Shown: positions 26,337 to 38,121 of the stretch, piece after piece
Position numbering within the stretch: the stretch's first letter is position 1
How the letters are laid out: every line of letters starts with the position of its first letter
From: Isoetes taiwanensis
Taxonomy: Eukaryota > Streptophyta > Lycopodiopsida > Isoetales > Isoetaceae
DNA: 64,000 nucleotides
Reading direction: 5' to 3'
Assembly (NCBI GenBank): GCA_021234155.1
Contig: JAJEKV010000136.1
Span: forward strand, 1,238,001-1,302,000
Program-made: the position numbers and the translations under genes
The notes under the pieces: generated by a model
Databases searched by the model: none
What the model was told of the DNA's origin: nothing
Seen by the model: the letters and a program-made list of their open reading frames with translations, nothing else

Positions 26337-26455
<119 letters not shown>

Positions 26456-26509
26456 TATTTTTACGTCATGCCACATTGGCAGCGTCCATGAGGACATATG
26501 ACGAACATA

Positions 26510-26624
<115 letters not shown>

Positions 26625-27049
26625 CGTCGGCCACATGAGAGCCGAGAGATCATGAGAGATGATTTGAGAGACGAAATGGGAGGAGAGATAATGGGAGTAA
26701 TGCGAGAGTCCACTTAGTGGACTCTCACATTTAGAATAAATTTAGCCCCTAACCGCCGTTAGGGCGCCTATCAATTAATGGGCCGTTAAGCCCAACGCCC
26801 CGAAAAATTTATGGGGATTGTTTTTGGAGGCCGGAAATTTCGACCTTAATTCCGGCCTCTGTTCTAGGTGGGCAGGCTCCAAGAATCAGATCCCAATTCC
26901 TTCCCTCCTAGCGGAGCATTAAGCGCCAATTCTCAATCCGGTAAGCATTTCGAGAATTACTTTACTTCAATTCGTTCACACACTTTGGTGATAGGCATTT
27001 TTTTAGCATCTAATAGATTGAAATAGCAGACACAAATTTTCTAAAGAAC

Positions 27050-27862
27050 ATGACAAAGGCTACCAGATCCTCCATGCCGACTGCTAAGAAGCCTTTCATT
27101 CCACCGAGGAGCGAGAAATTGGTTCCTAGAAGAACTAAAAGGATGACCGGATCGGTTCCCAATCGTGGCCATTGAGATAAATTCTGAACCTTCACGGGCT
27201 TCCAATGGCATTGCACGGGGAAAGAAGAGGGATCAGCAGGAAAATGGATTGCGTGAGGTTCAATCTGAACCCCTCCCCAATGAATTAGCCTTAGTTGTGC
27301 ACGATAGCAATTCTGTTGCTATGAACCCGGCCAAGAAAAGGAAAACTCCGGTTGATTGGTCGGACAATGCAATCTCCACCATGCTTGCTTTGATGAAGGA
27401 GTACAAGGTTCACAATAATGGTAGTATTAATCTTTCTGCAGGGCAATGGAGAGAGATTATGTTGAAATTACAACCCACAGTTCATGGGCTTGAAGATTTG
27501 AGACAGTTAAGGAACAAGTGGGATAAATTGCAGATCAAATTCAGGGATGAAAAAGAGGCATCCGAGAGAACTGGATCAGAACCATCTACCTGGCCTTGGT
27601 TTGAAGCTATGGAAGATCTGAAACATGGAGTTACTAATGGAGCTACAGCACAAGAGTTTCCATGCCTCTGTCAACCAAAGAGTTATTCTTGGTTACATGG
27701 CTATGGAAGAGGTTTTTGTGGAAGCGGAGTTGATTGCATGGGCTGAGCAAGCCCCCTTTCGCCAGAGAGCACATGTTGAGCTTGTGCACGTCAAGCATCA
27801 TGGTAGATGGTGCCTTTGGGAGGTCCGGATTCCTTCAGTTGCATGTGAGAACTGCCCAGAAT
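27050..27862 (+). pseudogene. Harbinger Myb/SANT-like DNA-binding protein, shortened copy
   Basis: The second protein of PIF/Harbinger elements binds element ends and carries the transposase into the nucleus. The likely start is the ATG at 27050 (MTKATRSSMPTAKKP), shared with the copy at 38529; a frameshift near 27150 separates it from the long open frame at 27165-27746. That frame holds a trihelix/Myb-like domain at about residues 63-150 (VDWSDNAISTMLALMKEY, then QLRNKWDKLQIKF, then WPWFEAMEDL). Compared with the second copy, about 1 kb is missing after the VTNG codons (27640), which joins the domain directly to the C-terminal segment VFVEAELIAW-x-EQAPF. That segment is read in the +1 frame and stops at 27864. 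So it is an internally deleted, frameshifted derivative. Confidence 0.75.
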
Positions 27863-27864
27863 AG

Positions 27865-28709
27865 CCTACTGCTTTGAAGAACCTTTTTTTGTCTCAGGAA
27901 CGCAGCCTCTTCATGAACTCAGCCTTTTTTTTTTTACGTCAGTGCCTTTTTTTTCGTTTGTGGTTTAGTTCTTAGTTCTGAAATGTTGTATGATACTGAA
28001 TCGGCCATAGGCCTTATTTTGGACTCAGACCATGATGAAATGGTCTTATTTTTGTAAATCATTGAAATGTGAATACGTGGTTTCGTGATTTCCACGATAT
28101 ATTCTTCCAGCATATTCTACATTTTCACTAACCCATTTTTCGTAAATGCTATTGTTACAGGTTAAGTGGAGGAGGTTCATGGAGTTTAGGATTGTTTAGT
28201 TGTAGTTTAGAAGCATTCCAGGGACCACAAACATTTCTGTGGCTACTCTATTTTCCAGCATTTGTTCATGTAACAGACCTGAGTTTTTGGAAATAAAAGC
28301 GACTCATCATCTTCTACACTTGTCTATTATCTTGTTTTCATTGTCTTATTCATTATCTCATTTGTATTTGTTCTCACAGATATGTTCATTCACTAGAAGG
28401 AAACATGCAAACACTGTTTCACTGTGGAAACATTATTTTTCGTCTGCAAACCTCCTTTAAACTCTGCAAACATTCTTTAAAGTCTGCAAACAATCTATTA
28501 AGATACAAACATTGTTTTACTTTTGCTATACCTAGGTGAAGTGCACAAAATCCAAACATTGTTTCAATTCAAATGTTTCAATTCAATGATTTCATGAAAG
28601 TTCATGTACATATTTCGCTCAACAAATGGCGAGAATACATTCAATTAATGGGAACACCTCAAACCGGATGAGGTGTGTGTGGAATGAATCAAACTAGTTT
28701 CTACCTTCT
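27865..28709. other. Spacer between the two convergent Harbinger genes
   Basis: AT-rich; probably 3' untranslated and terminator sequence for both. Local repeats of TCTGCAAAC-ATT near 28440-28500. No gene seen. Confidence 0.45.
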
Positions 28710-30029
28710 CTATTCTCGAAAAATTACATGTCTTATCAAATCCCCTTCCTTCTTCAATTTCTTATTCATGTCCTCTGCCTCATAGTAGGCAACATCCGGC
28801 AATTCTGGTTCTAAGGGCAAAGATTTCCATATCCGTGTCTTCCATTATGCGAAAATTCCACAAGACACAGGCAAAGATGAATAATCTTGGCTGCCCTACC
28901 AACATGAATAGGCGAGCTTTCAAAATTCTGAATTTTTCTTTCACTATACCAAAACCATTCTCAACACAAACCCCGCCCTTGCAAATCCTCTTATTGAACT
29001 TGCGGCCGGCACCCGTGCCATCCGAAAAACCTTAATCAAAAACCTTCGCTTGGATAAGCCGAATCCCCAAAAGCATTGAGGTATACTAACCTGCTACATC
29101 CGCATCCGCAAGAATTCACCTCTTCTGTTAATCTTTTTTCCTGTCATTTGAACAATAGGTTCCTGCAAAATCTGCTTTGATGCTAGCCTCTTGTACAATA
29201 GGCTCTTCTTAAACTGATTGGAATCATGCACAGAACCTGTTCTACTAACGCATACATTGACAAATATTCGAAAGTGTGTTACTACACCTTGCATGAGGCA
29301 GGAATGTCTTTTGTGTCTGCTGTAATAATCATCCCCTTTGTCTTTTCTCCATGGCTTTCTGTACAGAAATATGTGAGAACCATTAGGCAGACCTGTGGCA
29401 TCTTCAAATTCCTTAATGATATCAAGTAGTCTTTGACCTGAGGGTAAGGCAACAAACCTTTTGTAAAGCATAGTCTTGGATGCTAAAACTAAAGTCACTT
29501 TCTTGGTGTATTTCTGACTGTGGGCCTTTCCAACATAAAATCTTTGGCCGACATGCAATGGCATCTCTCCATGAGCAAGAAAGTAAAGTACCATGGCTAC
29601 TGCTTTCACGGGATCTCTGAGGAGCCTAACTTTCTGACCCGGCCTGATCAGGTATGGCACAATCAGTCCAACTAATTTTTCAAATGACCTTCTCTTCATT
29701 CTATAGAACTGATGCCACATATCATCTTCAAATGAGGGAAGACAATTCCAAGCATGATTGTCAATGTTATCCCATTGTGTGGTCTGCCTCGGACAAACCC
29801 AAAATCTTCTCGGTGGTCTTCTTAGTCGAGAGGTTGCAGCCAAGAGCAATATTGAACATACACATTGAAGACTAGTGTTGTCTTCTTCGAACTCTTCTTC
29901 CTCGACTATTGCCATAGGATCTTCCAGTTCGTTCTCTTGAATGAGATCCAAGCAGAACTTCTGCAATGCTAAACCTAGCAAAATAGCCCTAAGAAGCATT
30001 GCAATCATACCTAAAATTACCGGATCCAT
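28710..30029 (-). pseudogene. PIF/Harbinger (HARBI1-like) DDE transposase, catalytically broken
   Basis: The 311-codon frame at 30029-29094 begins with an acidic, leucine-rich leader, then RRFWVCPR, FYRMKRRSFEKLV, VAMVLYFLAHGEMPLHVG, and the DDE fold: NGSHIFLYRKPW, HSCLMQGVV, RTGSVHDSNQFKKS. Beyond the stop the match continues with shifts: LLGDSAYPSEGF (about 29065), KGGVCVENGFGIVKEKFRIL (about 28950) and a C-terminus ending at 28710. The block that normally carries the first catalytic aspartate (GAIDGTH-like) is cut down to NGSH, and the expected VxD after QGV reads VVTH. Stops and frameshifts follow. It cannot be an active nuclease. Total length, about 430 codons, is normal for the family. 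Confidence 0.85.
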
Positions 30030-30360
30030 GCTTGGAAGACGCTATAGGCGAAGATTTCCTGCCTCGAAGGTGTGAGGGATGGATTTTTCAGAGATTTCGA
30101 ATGGAAATGGGACGCGGGAAGACGAGCTCGAAATATCCCATATCTGTCATTTTGAAGATCGATTGAGGAAAGAAATATCCCATATGGGATGGATCGCCGG
30201 AGACAAATAGGAGGGAAAAAATCCGGCGGGGGAGCTCGAAACGGCCGCTATTAAGGCCCGAGAGAAGCTCATCTCCCATCTTCTCTCGGCCTATACGGTA
30301 TAAAAATTGTCTCTCGCCGTATAGCGCGAGAGACAAATTTTTTTTGATCATGTGGCCAAC

Positions 30361-30510
<150 letters not shown>

Positions 30511-30514
30511 CCTC

Positions 30515-31711
30515 GGCCACATGTGAGCCAAGAGATCATGAGAGATGACCGAGAGACAATTTGAGAGGAGAGTAAATGAGAGACGTGCGAGAGTCGCATT
30601 GGGAGACAATTTGCCCTTAACTACTGTTAGGGGCATTTCTACCAAATTTTTGTTGTTAGGGGTACCCTCCGGCAATGAAACTTTCTATCTCCAAAAATAT
30701 TTTCACGGCAAATATGGGGGTATGGCAGCGGCATGCTGTGGCCGACCGGAATGGTATGGTAGCAAAATGCTATGGTGCCGAATACCTTTGATAGTGCCAC
30801 TTGAAGCTTAGCTATGACCGCTCGAAGCATATTAGCCACTCGAAGTTTAGCTATGGCGTCCATAAAAATCTGTAAAAGCTTAGCTTGTTCTTCCTGCAAG
30901 GCCGCTTGTTCTTTCTGCTCCATAGGTCAAGTCCGACCGATTTAAAGCTTTTTCTGAAGCTTAAGCTTCAAGATGTTTATGAATAATTTTGTTTATGAGT
31001 TGTTCTCAGACAGATTTTGGGTCGCAATAGTCCTTCTCAGACAGATTTGGGTCGCAATAGTTATACTCGGATTGCATTAAAATATGACTGCTCTGTTTTC
31101 TGAGAGAAATCCATGGATTTGATTGTAAATGGAGTTTTGCAGATTTCGATGTTCTTCTTCTACGATTCGCCCATTATGATTTTACAGTGGCTTCTTCAAC
31201 AACAGGGCTTCTACATCGAAGCTTCTATTTTGCAAGAGCCATGCCTCGAATTCGAAATAGCCATGCCCGATATCTAAAAACATGGCTTCTTCAATGAAAT
31301 AGGGTTTCTTCAACAAAATATGTTGATCTTCCAACGAAATCTGCAAATAGGGCTTCAAATCTGAAACCCCAGACTACAAAACGGCCATGCCTCATTTTTG
31401 AAACTCCAGAGCTGGATGCAAACAAAGAATATGACAACAAAAAATTAGATGCTTAACCATGAAACCAAAAACGAATTCGTGCAAAGGCCTATTCAACCTC
31501 AGGCCAGGCGGCCACCGTAAGCAGGGGCCAAAAAGATCCGATATCAGAAAAATTTTAGTTAGAAAAAATCCGGCCGTTTTTATTTTTTCCCTTAACTTGC
31601 TTAGTTAAGCAACGAGAGATTATTGTCTCTCATTACCTCTCGTGCTATACGGTATAAAAATTGTCTCTCGCCGTATAGCACGAGAGATAAAAAAATTTTG
31701 AGCATGTGGCC
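30515..31711. mobile_element. Non-autonomous Harbinger-type element 2
   Basis: Ends GGCCACATG (30515) and GCATGTGGCC (to 31711) match element 1. The first 120 bases (GAGAGATCATGAGAGATGA and onward) match the left end of element 1, and the last 60 (TATACGGTATAAAAATTGTC, GCCGTATAGC) match its right end. The 1 kb between has no coding sequence I recognise, only short repeats such as TTCTCAGACAGATTT-GGGTCGCAATAGT twice near 31010-31060. The pattern fits an internally replaced or deleted derivative. Confidence 0.6.

Positions 31712-31715
<4 letters not shown>

Positions 31716-31782
<67 letters not shown>
31716..31782. repeat. (GA)n tract 3, between elements 2 and 3
   Basis: About 33 GA units after CATGTGGCCGACC. 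The element-3 side is less regular (GACATGAGAGAGGCGAGCC). Confidence 0.93.
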
Positions 31783-31785
<3 letters not shown>

Positions 31786-31808
31786 GAGAGAGGCGAGCCA
31801 TGAGAGAG

Positions 31809-32878
31809 TGTTGGAAATAATGATGTTCATATCATAATCCAAGTGATCATATTGGTTTCTGAGTTGCTGCAGACATTTGGTTAAAACATGCCTAGACAAA
31901 CTGAGTTGACAGTGAATATTGCTTAATATGAGTAAACAGTTGTTTGGAAAAATGGTCACAGTGAATATCATTGTTGGAGATGCAGTAAGACAACACTAAG
32001 CAGAGAATTTAAAGTGGCACAAAGCATAGAGCTGGGTAGGTGACGAGTATATCCACAGTTGAAGTAATAGATAAACCTGTATGATAGTGTATTGGCACAT
32101 ATGTGGGTATTTTTTTGCTAGTGGTGTACCAAAAAACGAAATTCAAGCACTAAATCAGCACCTTCATAGGTAACATGTGTGATCAGGGCTTCACATTACC
32201 AATATGCTCATTATGTTTTACATAACTAAAGAACATCATAATATTTTTTGAAGGGCAATGAAGGGCAAGGGAAGGGCAATGAAGGGTAGCTTGAAGGGCA
32301 ATCAACACTAAATCAGCACCTGTGTCGCGACATGCTAAAGTGTACATCACTAGTAAAAACAAACCCATGTACATAGTGAACATTATATTCTAAGGTTGGT
32401 GAAGTATGACCTAAGGTTGTATTCACGAAACCATTGAAACTAAATTCTAAATAGTAAGTTGACCCTGGACAAAGGTCGGTCCAATTGTTTGGGAGCGAAA
32501 ACCAGTTTGAATATGTCGGTCTTATCAGGGATCGACATACAGCTCCTTTGTGTAGATCGGTCCGGCGAAGAGGCCGCGACTGATCATATAAGTAAACCTA
32601 AATTGTATAGAATGGAAACGGTGGTCGAGCATTCGAGTTTGCATTCGAGTTCAACTATTATTACAATTTGAGTTTAAAGGTATGACCATTGAAAATGGTT
32701 CTGGAACATTGAAATATTCAATAATATGAATGCTGGTTGTTACATCTCTATCTATAATGATATGAACAATGTTTGTTGAAGTAAATATATAATAATGTAT
32801 TGAAGAGTGCTTGTTGTAAGTTGGATACTAGAAGGTGAAATTGCAATTGTGTGTTCATTATTGCTTTAAATCCTAACA
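31809..32878 (+). repeat. 5' LTR of the Copia element
   Basis: 1070 bp. It contains 266 bases (32105-32370) absent from the 3' LTR; ATGT stands at both edges of that segment. The segment holds internal repeats: GAAGGGCAATGAAGGGCAA-type units near 32255 and CACTAAATCAGCACC twice. Confidence 0.95.
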
Positions 32879-32879
32879 G

Positions 32880-32891
32880 TGGTATCAGAGC
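32880..32891 (+). other. Primer-binding site of the Copia element
   Basis: TGGTATCAGAGC, complementary to the 3' end of initiator methionyl tRNA, one base after the LTR. Confidence 0.92.
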
Positions 32892-32906
32892 TAGTTTGCA
32901 GACAAC

Positions 32907-35900
32907 ATGTCTAGCAGATTTGGAGCAGGTTTATTGAATGCCATAGAGGTATTCAAAGGGGATTCTGGATTCCAAGTGTGGAAGGAAAAGGTGAAGCATG
33001 TGCTTCAAGTAGAGGATCTGTGGGATCTTATTGTATCTCCAGAAGGAGAAACCAGTGTGCTCAGCTCCAGGAGGAGATTGACATCTGAGGCAAATGAGGC
33101 AAGCTCTTCTTCACCTGAAGAACAAGGGGAAGTAGCAGCAGCAGAAGTTAGCGTAACTTCTGGAGTAGGAGGAGTGGCTGACAGTGCACAATTTCGTGAG
33201 GCTCAAGGCATCATAATGAGCAAAGTTAGTTCAGGGATTGTTTTGAAATTAAGAGGAATGACACCAAAACAGATGTGGAATTATATGTTGAAAACTTATG
33301 GAGCTAAAACTTCCTCACAGATTGATTTGTTGGAAAATGAGCTGAGAAGGCTAAAGTTTCATGAAAAAGACAATGTGAATGAGTTCTTTCAAACCTTTGA
33401 TAACATAATTGCAGATTTGGAGGGAGCTGGAGTAATTTATTCTCAACAACAGCAAGTGCTGGCTATTTCTAGAGCAGTCACAAGTTTGGGAAATATAGCA
33501 ACATTCATTAGGACTATTGCTACAACTAGAATAGAAGCTGAGAGAATGCTCAAGACTGAGCTTGAGCAAAATAGGGTGCTTGAGGAAGAAGACACATCAC
33601 AGATCCTAATGGCAAAGGGGAAGGAAAAATCAGAAAATCGCCAAGGGGGAAAAGTTGGACCATGTTTTGGCTGCAATGAATATGGTCACATTAAAATTAA
33701 CTGTCCAAAGCTCTCAAAAGATATACACTGTCACAATTGTGGGGGCAGAGGCCACTATGCCACGAGTTGTCCATCTCCAAAAGAAAATTTCAGAAACAAG
33801 AGTAAAGGAGGAAGGGAAAATCAGGGTTTCAGAGGCAGGGGAAGAGGAAGAGGTAGAAGATCAGGCCCTGAAGCTAATTTGGCAGAAGAAATTCCTCTTG
33901 AAGAAGAAACTGGTGATGAAGAAGAAGAGGTAAGTAATTCAGCTTATTTATCATATGAAGATAGATCTAATAGTGATGATATTCTCATTTTAGATAGTGG
34001 AGCTGAGAAAACCATTGCCTGCTCAACAAAAATCTTGAAAGATTGTAAAGGAAATGGAGGTGGCCACATTCAAGTTGGAAATGGCAATCTACAAAGGGTT
34101 GAAGATGTGGGAGTACTAGAATTGTTTGACATAAAAGGAAGAAGAGTGAATTTACAAAATGTACTTTGTGTTCCTAGTTTAGTAAGAAACTTGATCTCCA
34201 TTGCTCAACTGGTTGACATGGGATTCAAAGTTGTCTTTGAGCAATTACATTGTAAAATCTTTGAAGGCAATGAATTGAAGTCTTTGGGAAGACGAGTTGG
34301 AAATCTTTTTGGAATAAATCCTAATTGCTTTGGCAGTGTGAACTTGACAACAAAACCAAATATTGAATTATGGCACGAGAGGCTTGGACACACAAACATT
34401 AAAAATATAGAAATGATGATAAAACAGGGTTGGTTGAACTCTTTGGACAGCAGGGAAACTGAATTTGTTTGCAAAGGTTGCATGCTTGGAAAACACAGTA
34501 GATTGCCATTTACAAAGGCAAAAAGTGTAACGGGCCCATGGTAGACCGCTCGAGTATTCGAACCTTGAATGTGCCTGTGGGGCGTTCCCGAGACACCGGC
34601 ATAAATGAGTAGAAGCGACTACTCATAAACGTCTAGACGGTTTTGCCCAGTTGGTTAAGGGCATGTCGGTTAGGAACGTTACAAAAAGAAATGCAAAGGA
34701 AATTCTAGAGCTGATTCATACAGATATTTGTGGACCTCTGAATGTTAGGAATACCAGGCAAACGATATTTTATAACATTTGTTGATGATTTTAGCAGGAG
34801 AACCAGAGTATTTTGCCTCAAAACAAAGGATCTTGCATTTGAAGCTTTTAAAAGGTTTGCTGCTGAAGAGGAGTGCTCAACTGGAAGAAAGATCAAGTAT
34901 GTTCGATCTGATAGAGGAGGTGAGTATATGTCTTCTAAATTTGTAAGTTACTGCATAAATAAAGGAATCAAGAGGCAATATACTTGTAGTTATACCCCAC
35001 AACAAAATGGAGTAGCTGAAAGGATGAACAAAACCATTTTAAATGCAACTAGATCCATGCTTAAGCATGCTGGCCTTCCTAATTTTCTTTGGGAAGAGGC
35101 TGTAAAGACAGCTGTGGAAATGTATAATGTTTTGCCCTCAAGGGGTATAAATGAAAAAACTCCAGAAAAGATGTGGTCAGGAAAAGAACGAAGCTATGTA
35201 AATGCCTGGGTTATACTCATGTTCCTGAAGAGCAGAGGCAAAAATTGGATAACAGATCGACTATAACCTATTTGGTTGGATATGATGAAAATACTAAGGG
35301 ATTCAGAATGTATAATCCAGCAAAGAGGAATATTCTGATAAGCAGGGATGTCACTTTTGTAGAAAACCAGCTATACAAACCTATGGTGAATTGTAAGACA
35401 GTTAATGACCAAGATGAAACCAAAGGAGTTGAAGAAAGAATTGAGAAGGTGACAGAAAAAGAGACATCAGAAAATAAGTTAATAGTTGATCTAGATGAAG
35501 ACAAAGAAAAAAGGGGAAATGCTATAGAGCAGAACATTGAGAATGAATCAGAAAACAGAGCCATTAGAGAAGAAATAGGGGAACAAGTTACAACTGAAAA
35601 TAAAATTAAGAAAAGGAGAAGTGAAGCAGAAAGGCTTAAAGAAGAGTTAAAATTTGATGTAGATATGTATGGGAGAAAAGAAGATGGCAAAAGTGGGAGA
35701 ACAGACAGATTACTTGAAGATACATCAGAAACATTAATAATACTAGAAACTGGAGTGCTAGAGAACTTTGAGGATGCAATAAATAGACATGACAGCGAAA
35801 ACTGGAAAAAGGCCATGATGGAAGAAATGGAATCATTTGAGAGAACCTCAACTTATGAAATTGCAACTTTGCCAAAGGGAAAACAAGCAATTGGGAATAA

Positions 35901-37253
35901 ATGGATCTTCAAGTTAAAACAAAATGCAGATGGCTCTCCCAAGTACAAGGCAAGGTTAGTGGCTCAAGGATATTCTCAACAAAAGGGGATTGATTTTGAA
36001 GAGACATATTCACCTGTAGTAAAGATGACTAGTATCAGAATGATTATAGCTATGGCAAATGCATTAAACATGGAATTACATCACATGGATGTTTGCACTT
36101 GAATACTGAGTTGGAAGAGGAAGTATACATGAGGCAAGCACAAGGATTTGAAAATGGTAAGGAAAGGGTATGGAGATTGAAGAGAGCAGTCTATGGCTTA
36201 AAACAGGCCCCTAGACAATGGTATAAATGTATCGACAGTTATTTGAAAGAGCAGGGACTTAGAAAGCTTGAAAATGATGGAAATGTGTATATTCTAAAAG
36301 GGGAGAAAGGTGTTTGCATTGTAGCCATTTATGTTGATGATTGTGTACTGGCAGCAAGCAACATGGAGATTCTTAGTCAATGTAAGGAAATACTGAAAGA
36401 AAAATATAAAATGACAGATTTGGGGGAGTTGTCTAAGTTCTTGGGAATTGAAATTAAAAGAGACAGGGCCAATAAAAGAATATTCATATGTCAAGAAAAA
36501 TATATTGATGCAGTGTTGGAAAGGTTTAATATGCAAGGTTGTAATCCAGTGAAAATACCATTGACTGCAGGGGAAAAGTTGTTCAAACATATGTCACCAA
36601 AGACTGATAGGGAAAGAGAAGAAATGAGAAAAATACCTTACAGGCAACTAGTTGGAAGTTTGCTACATGTTGCAAATCACACACGGCCAGACATAAGCTA
36701 CATTGTAAATGTACTGAGCAGGTATAACAGTGATCCAGGGAAATATCATTGGTTGGCAGCAAAGAAAGTCTTGAGATTTCTAAAGGGAACAAAGACAAGA
36801 GGGATTGGTTTTTGTGGAGATGATTTAGATTTAAAAGCATATGCAGATGCTGATTGGTGTGGTGATGTAGATGAAAGGAAGTCAACCTCTGGCTATGTGC
36901 TAATGCTTGGTGGTGGTCCTGTATGCTGGAGAACTAAGAAACAGTCAGTTGTAGCATTATCCACAGCAGAATCCGAATATGCTGCCACAACACTTGCAAG
37001 CAAAGAAATAATTTGGAGCAGAAGATTTCTGAGTGAATTAGGAATTGTACAAAGTAAGGGAACAACATTATTTTGTGACAGCCAAAGTTGTATAGCAATG
37101 TGCAAAAATCCAGTTATGCATGAGAGAACAAAACATATAGAGATGGAGATGCACTTTATCAGAGAAATGGTGAATCAGGGTATTGTTGAGCTTAAATACA
37201 TTTGTTCAGAAAAAACAGTTGGCAGACATATTCACAAATGGCTTAAGTTGTAG
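32907..37253 (+). pseudogene. Copia gag-pol polyprotein, interrupted
   Basis: The ATG at 32907 opens a 545-codon frame. Gag runs to about residue 240, followed by two CCHC zinc knuckles (CFGCNEYGHIKINC about residue 250; CHNCGGRGHYATSC about residue 273); two knuckles is one more than most Copia gags show. Then a GRGRGR basic stretch, protease DSGAE (about residue 364), and integrase zinc-binding residues (LWHERLGHT, CKGCMLGK). The frame is cut at 34526 by a 158-bp insertion. After it come the integrase core (THTD-like ELIHTD, FVDDFSRRT, SDRGGEY, PQQNGVAERMN), a frameshift near 35200, reverse transcriptase (WIFKLKQNADG, ARLVAQGYSQ, a shift near 36095, then AIYVDDCVLAAS) and RNase H (KAYADADWCGD, STAESEYAA). 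A last shift near 37215 changes the C-terminus. Domain order PR-IN-RT-RH defines Copia. Confidence 0.95.
34526..34683. mobile_element. 158-bp TRIM-like solo LTR nested in the Copia integrase
   Basis: It starts TGTAACGGGCCC and ends GGAACGTTACA, so it has TG...CA ends with a 7-bp inverted terminal repeat, and AAAAG is duplicated on both sides (34521-34525, 34684-34688). Taking it and one AAAAG away leaves the two Copia reading frames in register. Inside are a hairpin (TGAGTAG-AAGCGA-CTACTCA) and tRNA-like boxes in opposite orientations (CAGTTGGTTAAGGGCATG on plus; GGTTCGAATAC on minus). Its size fits the LTR of a terminal-repeat retrotransposon in miniature. A small DNA transposon is the alternative, though a 5-bp duplication with TG/CA ends favours an LTR. 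Confidence 0.8.
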
Positions 37254-37310
37254 CAGATTTTCAAAGCTGGCAGAGGAAATGAATTGTAAAGATTTAAAGG
37301 ATTATGATCT

Positions 37311-37320
37311 GAACGGGGAA
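37311..37320 (+). other. Polypurine tract of the Copia element
   Basis: GAACGGGGAA immediately before the 3' LTR. Confidence 0.8.
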
Positions 37321-38121
37321 TGTTGGAAATAATGATGTTCATATCATAATCCAGGTGATCATATTGGTTTCTGAGTTGCTGCAGACATTTGGTTAAAACA
37401 TGCCTAGACAAACTGAGTTGACAGTGAATATTGCTTATGAGAAAACAGTTGTTTGGAAAAATGGTCACAGTGAATATCATTGTTGGAGATGCAGTAAGAC
37501 AACACTAAGCAGAGAATTTAAAGTGGCACAAAGCATAGAGCTGGGTAGGTGACGAGTATATCCACAGTTGAAGTAATAGATAAACCTGTATGATAGTGTA
37601 TTGGCACATATGTACATAGTGAACATTATATTCTAAGGTTGGTGAAGTATGACCTAAGGTTGTATTCACGAAACCATTGAAACTAAATTCTAAATAGTAA
37701 GTTGAACCTGGACGAAGGTCGGTCCAATTGTTTGGGAGCAAAAACCAGTTTGAATATGTCGGTCTTATCAGGGATCGACATACAGCTCCTTTGTGTAGAT
37801 CGGTCCGGCGAAGAGGCCGCGACTGATCATATAAGTAAACCTAAATTGTATAGAATGGAAACGGTGGTCGAGCATTCGAGTTTGCATTCGAGTTCAACTA
37901 TTATTACAATTTGAGTTTAAAGGTATGACCATTGAAAATGGTTCTAGAACATTGAAATATTCAATAATATGAATGCTGGTTGTTACATCTCTATCTATAA
38001 TGATATGAACAATGTTTGTTGAAGTAAATATACAATAATGTATTGAAGAGTGCTTGTTGTAAGTTGGATACTAGAAGGTGAAATTGCAATTGTGTGTTCA
38101 TTATTGCTTTAAATCCTAACA
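37321..38121 (+). repeat. 3' LTR of the Copia element
   Basis: 801 bp, nearly identical to the 5' LTR except for the 266-bp segment noted there and a 3-bp indel near 37435. Confidence 0.95.

Larger units (their letters stand above)
26629..30357. mobile_element. PIF/Harbinger DNA transposon 1, inactive
   Basis: Proposed ends are GGCCACATGA at 26629 and its inverted copy TCATGTGGCC ending at 30357. Between them lie two convergent genes, the standard PIF/Harbinger layout: a Myb/SANT-like gene on plus and a DDE transposase on minus. Near the left end a palindrome GAGAGTCCAC-TTA-GTGGACTCTC (26705-26727) encloses TTA, the family's usual target. I could not confirm target-site duplications because both sides run into (GA)n, so the exact termini are inference. 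Both genes are damaged. Confidence 0.65.
31809..38121 (+). mobile_element. Ty1/Copia LTR retrotransposon, young but defective
   Basis: Bounded by LTRs 31809-32878 and 37321-38121, each TGTTGGAAATA to TCCTAACA, with the 5-bp duplication GAGAG on both sides (31804-31808, 38122-38126). The primer-binding site TGGTATCAGAGC is at 32880-32891 and the purine tract GAACGGGGAA at 37311-37320. Across the shared part I count about seven substitutions in 800 bases, so it inserted recently compared with the Gypsy element. The coding region is nevertheless broken by a nested 158-bp insertion and three or more frameshifts. It sits inside Harbinger element 3. Confidence 0.96.

Noticed and set aside
34526-34683. 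tRNA-derived SINE
   Set aside because: A-box-like and B-box-like parts lie on opposite strands, and TG/CA ends with a 5-bp duplication fit an LTR better.
35268-35816. 182-codon minus-strand frame opposite the Copia polyprotein
   Set aside because: Antisense shadow of integrase-RT coding sequence; Ser/Phe/Leu-rich and without motif.
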